Origin: Pseudobdellovibrionaceae bacterium
Lineage (GTDB): Bacteria > Bdellovibrionota > Bdellovibrionia > Bdellovibrionales > JAMPXM01
Reading direction: 5' to 3'
NCBI GenBank assembly: GCA_913776405.1
Contig: CAJYOV010000354.1
Coordinates: 1 to 10,213, forward strand
Length of the DNA: 10,213 nucleotides
Positions 5,891 through 10,213 of the stretch are shown here, one piece after another. The notes below the pieces were generated by a model that was given only the letters and a program-made list of their open reading frames with translations, was not told where the DNA came from and searched no databases. Numbering within the stretch: the first letter of the stretch is position 1; the number at the start of each line of letters is the position of its first letter. The translations under genes and the position numbers were made by a program.

Positions 5891-5948
5891 GCTTTTGAGA
5901 ATTTAGATTCGGTCCACTTCGTGGTCTTAAATATCGATTCTCAAAAGT
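5891..5948. repeat. 11-bp perfect inverted repeat with inner hairpin
   Basis: CTTTTGAGAAT (5892-5902) pairs with ATTCTCAAAAG (5937-5947). Inside, CCAC (5914-5917) pairs with GTGG (5921-5924) around TTC, and ATTTA/TAAAT (5901-5905 and 5928-5932) offers additional or competing pairing. It would make a branched or extended RNA or cruciform hairpin of nearly 60 nt. Confidence 0.65.
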
Positions 5949-6065
5949 TTCATTTTGGTTTTTCGCTTCACTCTTTTTCTGATTCTCTTCTTTCATCTCG
6001 TTCTTCCCCGTCTTCATCTTTCTTAATTTTAAAATTCAAACTCCTGATTCCGGCCCGCTTCGGTG

Positions 6066-6082
6066 ACCGATTGAAAATCGGT
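6066..6082. repeat. Short hairpin ACCGATT/AATCGGT
   Basis: A perfect 7-bp stem with a GAA loop. It lies 24 bp left of the 26-bp inverted repeat at 6106-6165. Confidence 0.6.
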
Positions 6083-6105
6083 GGCCTAAGCGGTGTGCGC
6101 GCGTG

Positions 6106-6165
6106 GCTCTCTCTTTGCGTTCCCACCTCCCGTCTAAGTGGGAGGTGGGAACGCAAAGAGAGAGC
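6106..6165. repeat. 26-bp perfect inverted repeat
   Basis: Arms at 6106-6131 and 6140-6165 are exact reverse complements around an 8-nt loop (GTCTAAGT). The arm begins GCTCTCTCTTTGCG and ends CACCTCCC. The right flank (TGAGCC) offers a shifted pairing with GGCTC at the left edge. It is the longest perfect palindrome in the window. There is no T tract, so a terminator is unlikely; it could be a protein-binding cruciform, a small palindromic insertion or a structured transcript. Confidence 0.85.
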
Positions 6166-6351
6166 TGAGCCGAATACAAAACTAGCGATGATACGAGTCC
6201 GGGGATCGAGTAAATCCGGCGAAATTCGGGCGGCTGCTTCCACTCGCTTCCGGTGATCGTCAAGAATGCCGTGAAAGCCGCATGGAATAAGGGTTTTCAA
6301 AAAAATGGTGCTCTTTCGGACGCCGTTTTCTGGTAGCAAATTGGAAGCAAA

Positions 6352-6397
6352 CTCGCGAAATATCGCGAGCATTCGCGACATTTCGATGAATCGAAAT
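6352..6397. repeat. Two adjacent small palindromes
   Basis: CTCGCGA (6352-6358) pairs with TCGCGAG (6363-6369) around AATA. ATTTCGAT (6380-6387) pairs with ATCGAAAT (6390-6397) around GA. TCGCGA also occurs a third time at 6373-6378. Confidence 0.6.
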
Positions 6398-6471
6398 TCT
6401 CTCGTCCCCTAGGGAAATAAGCCTTTTGAAGACTTACGTTTTTTAAATTTTTCAGATTTTTTGGAATTTGA

Positions 6472-6551
<80 letters not shown>

Positions 6552-6564
6552 AGTCGAGCGATCA

Positions 6565-6593
6565 TTTCTATCTAAAAGTGCCTCATCGGGCAA
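6565..6593 (-). promoter_or_regulatory. Possible sigma70-type promoter of tRNA-Pro
   Basis: On the minus strand TTGCCC (6588-6593) lies 17 nt before TAGAAA (6565-6570), and the tRNA starts about 13 nt further on. Both hexamers match the consensus only moderately. The position, squeezed between the upstream terminator and the tRNA, supports it. Confidence 0.4.
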
Positions 6594-6596
6594 ATG

Positions 6597-6624
6597 AAAA
6601 AGGCCCTCCGGAGAGAGCCTTTTT
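6597..6624 (-). terminator. Intrinsic terminator after the L,D-transpeptidase gene
   Basis: The stem GGC-x-CTC / GAG-x-GCC (6602-6608 and 6613-6619) closes a CGGA loop and is flanked by A5 and T5, so it could work both ways. The gene it serves is the minus-strand transpeptidase, ending 47 nt upstream; its U run is A6597-A6601 on plus. Confidence 0.85.
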
Positions 6625-6671
6625 AAAGATTTTGAGGGTTTAGGGGGCCCTCGCCGTCGATTTGCCGATTC

Positions 6672-8018
6672 TTAAGGCAAAACTGCGCCCGCTTTTACGA
6701 ATGACGGGAAGCCGCCGCTTGCTCCGCCGATGCCGAGCTTCTCGTGCTGCGGGTGTTGGTAGTCCGCAGAGATCGTACCTTGGTCAACGTAGAAGACGCC
6801 GCGGAACGATTTGTCGCCGAGTTTGTAGTGGTCACCCTTTTGCGCATCTGGAGTCTGGTCGTAAGAGAACGTGCCTTCTTCCATCCAGTTTGCTTGCGGA
6901 GTGCCGGCTGCGAGAACCGCTTCACGCGAAGGGATGTCGTGGCGTGTGTTCGTCTGACCTGGGCCCAAGTTCGTTAAGATGTAATCGAAACGACCGCGTT
7001 GATCTGCCGTTGGGTAACCAGCACGCGATGGATCCGCGAGCGCCTCACGAGCGTAGATCTTGATGTACGTCGCACCGACCGGAAGCTTTGCGCGCATGAA
7101 CGCGATCGCTTCGTTACTCATGCGTGTGCAACCGTGCGAACCGAGGGCTGCGAAGATATCGACGATCGAACCCAAGAACGAGTCTTGGAAACGAACGAAC
7201 TTCTCTTTATCTGCACCCCAACCGATCGTGCCGTGCATCCACTGCCCGTGCGGGTTCGGACCAACCATTGCCGTGTACCAACCGAACGCACCACGAGGGC
7301 CTTTGAAACCTTCTGGGCGCGCGCGACCTAACCACGCATCACGTTGGTTTGCTTTTGGAAGCTCTGGGTAACCTGGGCGGTAGTAACCCGCGTAAGGACC
7401 CGACTGGTAGAACTTTGTCCAGCCTGTCACTTTGTAAACGCCAACGTCTGAGCGCATCTCTTTTGAGTTGTTACCAACCGTCGCTTTGAACTCCATGACC
7501 ATTTTGTTTTGGCATGTTTCAGGCGCTTGGCAACGCTCGTACAAACGCACGATTTCAGTCGCAACGTTCGTGATCACGAAGTACTTCGAATCCGATTGCG
7601 AAGTCGAGCCCGACATACGCTGAACGGGTTTCGAGTCGAGGTAATCAGCTGCCGTGTAAAGAGTCTTGCCGATCAATTCGCGATCTTTGGATTCGAGAAC
7701 GCGAACTTGAATGAATTTGTTTTTTCCGATTGGAGCTGGATTAACGATTTCGAGTTTGTCGTTCATGCGCGCTGAGTGCGCGATGTTGTCTTCGCGAACT
7801 TCAGGGCTTGTGCGCATGCGAAGCTCTTCCGATGCGACATAGACTTGTTGGCCACGTTGCGCCGACGACAAGTTCAATGCACCGAACTGTGTCTCAGACT
7901 CGAGTGTTCCTGTATTTACAGGAGTCGCCTCTTGTACGGACTGGGTTGAAGGTGAGCAAGCTGCCAAGACTGAAGCTGCAAGCACGCAAGTCAAAAGAGC
8001 GTTTAAACGGTTACGCAT
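6672..8018 (-). CDS. Lipoprotein L,D-transpeptidase (YkuD domain)
   Basis: The 448-residue product starts MRNRLNALLTCVLAASVLAAC: a lipoprotein signal peptide with lipobox LAAC (Cys21), so it should be lipid-anchored and face the periplasm. An SH3-like segment (about 57-126) precedes a YkuD catalytic domain (about 144-324) with MHGT (His262) and SHGCTRM (His295, nucleophile Cys297). L,D-transpeptidases form 3-3 crosslinks in peptidoglycan, attach proteins to it or exchange D-amino acids; which applies here is not visible. The His262-Ser294 gap (31 residues) is longer than in small YkuD domains (roughly 14-17). A C-terminal tail of about 120 residues follows. The start is set by GGAGG at 8028-8032, 9 nt before the ATG at 8016-8018; the frame remains open upstream to 8150, but that part lacks a signal peptide. 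A terminator follows at 6597-6624. Confidence 0.92.
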   Translation of the reverse strand: MRNRLNALLTCVLAASVLAACSPSTQSVQEATPVNTGTLESETQFGALNLSSAQRGQQVYVASEELRMRTSPEVREDNIAHSARMNDKLEIVNPAPIGKNKFIQVRVLESKDRELIGKTLYTAADYLDSKPVQRMSGSTSQSDSKYFVITNVATEIVRLYERCQAPETCQNKMVMEFKATVGNNSKEMRSDVGVYKVTGWTKFYQSGPYAGYYRPGYPELPKANQRDAWLGRARPEGFKGPRGAFGWYTAMVGPNPHGQWMHGTIGWGADKEKFVRFQDSFLGSIVDIFAALGSHGCTRMSNEAIAFMRAKLPVGATYIKIYAREALADPSRAGYPTADQRGRFDYILTNLGPGQTNTRHDIPSREAVLAAGTPQANWMEEGTFSYDQTPDAQKGDHYKLGDKSFRGVFYVDQGTISADYQHPQHEKLGIGGASGGFPSFVKAGAVLP

Positions 8019-8027
8019 CGAAATCAT

Positions 8028-8032
8028 CCTCC
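8028..8032 (-). promoter_or_regulatory. Shine-Dalgarno fixing the transpeptidase start
   Basis: GGAGG on the minus strand is 9 nt upstream of the ATG at 8016-8018 and abuts another in-frame ATG at 8025-8027, which is too close to be used. It therefore selects the start that gives a proper lipoprotein signal peptide. Confidence 0.7.
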
Positions 8033-8175
8033 GGGCGGGTTCGGCCCCAATTTCGTCAATCGGTTCCGAATATCTCCAATCTCTGTGCCCTTCGGACCTG
8101 CGCCCCGGCCTCGCTTTTATCGGCGCTGAAGTCCTAACCAGCTTCGGCACCCGGTAAATTCCTCAAAGGCGGAGC

Positions 8176-8946
8176 TTAGAATGAGTCTCGGCAGGTCTTT
8201 GGCTTTTCGAGTGAGAAACGTAAACGCGGGTTGTTGGTTTTCAAATCAATAACGATTGGGCCTGTCGCTTTACGAGCTTTTGGCGCTTTAAAGATACGCA
8301 CGCTCGCGACACCTTTGTTGCCCGAGGCATCGATCTCCGCTACCCGCTTCAAGACGGCCTGTAGAGTCGACCCATCGGCTACGCGAACAGATTCAACCAT
8401 TTCAATCGAGCGAAGTCTCTGAACCACATCGTCGTTGAGACGGAATGTTTTCTGATCGACGTGCTGATCGTTAAGCACTTCTTCGATGAGTTTGATGTTC
8501 TCGGCGATTTCCTTTAAGTGCGCGCGGTTCATCGCAAGCGAGGCGCGTGCGTGATCCGCTACGGCTTTCGCCTCGTCACTTGTCTGCGGGAGAGCTGCCT
8601 TCAAGAGAAGAGAGGGAATTTCGTTTTCAATTTCCGCTCGCATTTCGAGCTGCGACTTCGCAAGCATGACGAGATCAACTTGCGTACGCTCAGACAAACG
8701 ATGCCCGAAGAAATGGCCTTCGAGAGCGCCGTCTAGCCGTGAAAGCCGAGAGACGATCTGTACGGTCGCGCCCGGCTCTGCTTCTGTGAGTAGACGCCCA
8801 GCGATTGCGATATGGGATTGCTCGATCTGCGCTTCGATATCGACTTCGGCGCCAGGCGCGGCTGCATAACTGGCCGTCGAGCTAACCGCGCTCAGGGTTG
8901 AGACCAAAGACGCCCAAAGCAGGAACGAGCGAAATGCGAAGTTCAT
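8176..8946 (-). CDS. Exported protein, unknown function
   Basis: The 256-residue product begins MNFAFRSFLLWASLVSTLSAVSSTASYAAAP, a signal peptide probably cut near AYAAA/P at about 27-30, so it is periplasmic. The mature part is mainly predicted helix, rich in Ala, Glu, Leu and Arg (about 40-180, possibly coiled coil), followed by a beta-like segment (about 185-245, with VRIFKAPKARK and GPIVIDLKTNN). The only mature Cys is near the end (KTCRDSF). The start at 8946 is fixed by GGAGG at 8954-8958, 7 nt before the ATG; a longer open frame to 8991 would run back toward the terminator upstream. It sits 157 bp upstream of the transpeptidase on the same strand and may share a transcript with it. No family recognised. 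Confidence 0.83.
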   Translation of the reverse strand: MNFAFRSFLLWASLVSTLSAVSSTASYAAAPGAEVDIEAQIEQSHIAIAGRLLTEAEPGATVQIVSRLSRLDGALEGHFFGHRLSERTQVDLVMLAKSQLEMRAEIENEIPSLLLKAALPQTSDEAKAVADHARASLAMNRAHLKEIAENIKLIEEVLNDQHVDQKTFRLNDDVVQRLRSIEMVESVRVADGSTLQAVLKRVAEIDASGNKGVASVRIFKAPKARKATGPIVIDLKTNNPRLRFSLEKPKTCRDSF

Positions 8947-8989
8947 CGAAAGCCCTCCAGATACGGAAGGCGTTGCAAGACTGGGGCGC

Positions 8990-9040
8990 AAAAAAGGCTC
9001 GTGGCATCGGCTGCCACCTCAAATAACGGCGCTTTGAGCC
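8990..9040 (-). terminator. Intrinsic terminator after psd
   Basis: On the minus strand GGCTC (9036-9040) pairs with GAGCC (8996-9000), enclosing GTGGCA/TGCCAC (9012-9017 and 9001-9006), and six U residues follow (A8990-A8995 on plus). It lies 27 nt beyond the psd stop and ends 44 nt before the next start codon, which suggests the downstream gene has its own promoter or receives only readthrough. Confidence 0.7.
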
Positions 9041-9066
9041 TGGTGCTCCCTGTAGCCGGCGCCCAA

Positions 9067-9915
9067 TTACGGCGTTTCGCCCGTCACAGAGGCGCCCATT
9101 CGCGTGACCTTATTTTTCATCGAAATCGGATCAACCGGGAGCACGCCTTTTTCAAAGAGCATCACGACCGTCGACCCCATATGGAAGATGCCGACTTCGT
9201 CGCCGCGCTTGATTGGAAGTGGAGGTGAATAAGACTTCTGAAGCGGCTTACGATTCTTCGGGCGGTATTTTGTCGAGATCGTTTCGTCGACCGTCATAGA
9301 CATGTTGCCAACATTGGTTGCCGCAACCATGACGAGCGCAACCTTCCCCTTCGGAGTTTGAATGACGAGCGCGACACGCTCGTTGATGCCGAAGAGATTT
9401 TCGATGGAATTCACGCTCCAATCATTTACTGGCCACATCTTGCCGGGAAGGTGATTGAGCCAAAGAATCTCGCCATCGACCGGCGAATGAACACGGTGGT
9501 AATCCGTTGGGCAAAGGTAATACGTCGCAAACGCGCCGCCCTCGAAGACATCCGTGTAAGGCCCGCCGCCTACGAGTTCATTGACGGTGTAGAGCTTGCC
9601 CTTCGCTTGGATCAGAGTGAGATCTTGGATAGGCCCAGCCTCATTGATCATCGCGTCGGCACAGTGCACGACGCCTTCGCCGATCGGTCGAACGCCCGCT
9701 TTAAGCTTCCGTATAAACAGATCGCCGATCGTTTTATAATGCGTAATCGGATGCTCAGCTTCGTCGAGGTTGATGTTGTAATACTTGGCGAACCACTCGA
9801 CCGATTTGCGACCTAAAGCACCAGGAAGCGGCTTATGAACGAACTTGCCAACAGCATGGCTGAGATCGTTTTTCGGAAGCAAAGGCATCATGATATCGAA
9901 AAGTAGTTTCTTCAT
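9067..9915 (-). CDS. psd: Phosphatidylserine decarboxylase proenzyme
   Basis: The 282-residue protein makes phosphatidylethanolamine from phosphatidylserine at the inner membrane. Family marks are in order: D87 in CADAMINEAG, matching the conserved Asp of the self-cleavage triad; DYHRVHSPVDG (138-148) with the conserved His (140, 143); and MGSTVVMLF (246-254), where cleavage between Gly247 and Ser248 would give a beta chain and an alpha chain of about 35 residues carrying the N-terminal pyruvoyl cofactor. The usual LGST is MGST here, a mild change that keeps Gly-Ser-Thr. Length fits the bacterial enzyme. The ATG at 9913-9915 has only a weak upstream GGAC. A terminator follows at 8990-9040. 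The gene is divergent from the FAD-enzyme gene at 10047. No phosphatidylserine synthase gene lies in the window. Confidence 0.95.
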   Translation of the reverse strand: MKKLLFDIMMPLLPKNDLSHAVGKFVHKPLPGALGRKSVEWFAKYYNINLDEAEHPITHYKTIGDLFIRKLKAGVRPIGEGVVHCADAMINEAGPIQDLTLIQAKGKLYTVNELVGGGPYTDVFEGGAFATYYLCPTDYHRVHSPVDGEILWLNHLPGKMWPVNDWSVNSIENLFGINERVALVIQTPKGKVALVMVAATNVGNMSMTVDETISTKYRPKNRKPLQKSYSPPLPIKRGDEVGIFHMGSTVVMLFEKGVLPVDPISMKNKVTRMGASVTGETP

Positions 9916-10046
9916 AGTGTCCGAATAGTTAAGCCATGTTAGGTTTCCGATTCAATCATTATTAGCGAGCGTTAGCTCAGCCATGACCTATGAGCCTTCG
10001 CTCAGTTTTGGTAACCGCTCGCTCGACACTTTAGGAGTCTTGAAGC

Positions 10047-10213
10047 ATGAAAAGCTTCCGTGATCTAAAAGTGGGCCTCGACGAGGATCTCGATGAGAAA
10101 CTCGCCTGGATGGTGCCCGACTACAGCCAATACCAAATTCTTCGCCGCTCTGTTGACGCCCGCCGCTCATCCGATGCGCACTTTGTTTATTCGCTCGACG
10201 TCTACGAAAAGGG
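10047..10213 (+). CDS. N-terminus of probable NAD(P)/FAD-dependent oxidoreductase (partial)
   Basis: The first 55 codons are present before the window ends. The start is ATG at 10047 with AGGAG at 10033-10037, 9 nt upstream. The sequence includes YQILRRSVDARRSS followed by HFVYSLDVYEKG, which resembles the N-terminal domain of the uncharacterised COG2509-type FAD-dependent dehydrogenases, where a (K/R)RSxDAR-type motif and a VYxVDV-type strand precede the nucleotide-binding fold. The FAD-binding glycine motif would lie beyond the window, so the call rests on the N-terminal motif alone. It is divergent from psd across 131 bp, where I see no clear promoter hexamers. Confidence 0.6.
   Translation, partial: MKSFRDLKVGLDEDLDEKLAWMVPDYSQYQILRRSVDARRSSDAHFVYSLDVYEK

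Noticed and set aside
5631..6017. 128-codon minus-strand open frame, Lys/Asn/Glu-rich start
   Set aside because: It crosses two perfect hairpins and a direct repeat. The product is low-complexity with no signal or domain; the in-frame ATG at 5996 has only a GGGGAAG-like upstream site. Not enough to call a gene.
5968..6381. 137-codon minus-strand open frame
   Set aside because: It overlaps the previous frame and contains the whole 26-bp inverted repeat. Its charged C-terminal part is the shadow of a purine-rich strand. The first 70 residues look somewhat protein-like, but I find no supporting motif or ribosome binding site.

Overview
The window reads as chromosome from a Gram-negative bacterium, most likely a member of the Bdellovibrionota or a close relative. 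This is inference. It rests on a TIGR02147/DUF4423-type regulator (a family common in Bdellovibrio-like bacteria and Fibrobacter), several orphan secreted Cys-containing proteins, a lipoprotein L,D-transpeptidase and a bacterial phosphatidylserine decarboxylase, at roughly balanced GC. No phage structural gene, intact transposase or CRISPR array is visible.

Left part (70-3447): a secreted orphan protein with an HEALR motif and a TIGR02147-type regulator lie on the minus strand. Divergent from the regulator is a two-gene plus-strand operon encoding small exported proteins. The second of these (2734-3447) is built of six Cys-x(10-12)-Cys repeats.

Middle part (3448-6474): a gene-poor, repeat-rich region of about 3 kb interrupted by one exported orphan (4239-4799). 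A segment of about 287 bp occurs twice, at 3671-3957 and 5159-5445, in the same orientation and 1488 bp apart, bracketing the orphan. Each copy has a 153-bp core that is about 97% identical and bounded by TCTGATACCA-type direct repeats, followed by a less conserved flank. On the minus strand that flank encodes the same membrane-protein C-terminus; the copies differ mostly at synonymous codon positions, so it was once or still is coding. The core carries the stop codon, a 27-nt near-palindrome and a nested hairpin. To its right, 5459-6397 contains at least nine unrelated inverted repeats, including perfect arms of 26, 15 and 11 bp. No gene is convincing there.

Right part (6475-10213): a minus-strand tRNA-Pro(UGG) with encoded CCA, then three minus-strand envelope genes. 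In transcription order these are phosphatidylserine decarboxylase (psd), an exported orphan, and a lipoprotein L,D-transpeptidase. Terminators follow psd and the transpeptidase. A plus-strand gene for a probable FAD-dependent oxidoreductase begins divergently from psd and runs off the end.

The envelope cluster links phospholipid synthesis with peptidoglycan remodelling, but the spacing and terminators suggest separate transcription units. The duplicated element and the hairpin-dense tract are the parts least explained by known features.
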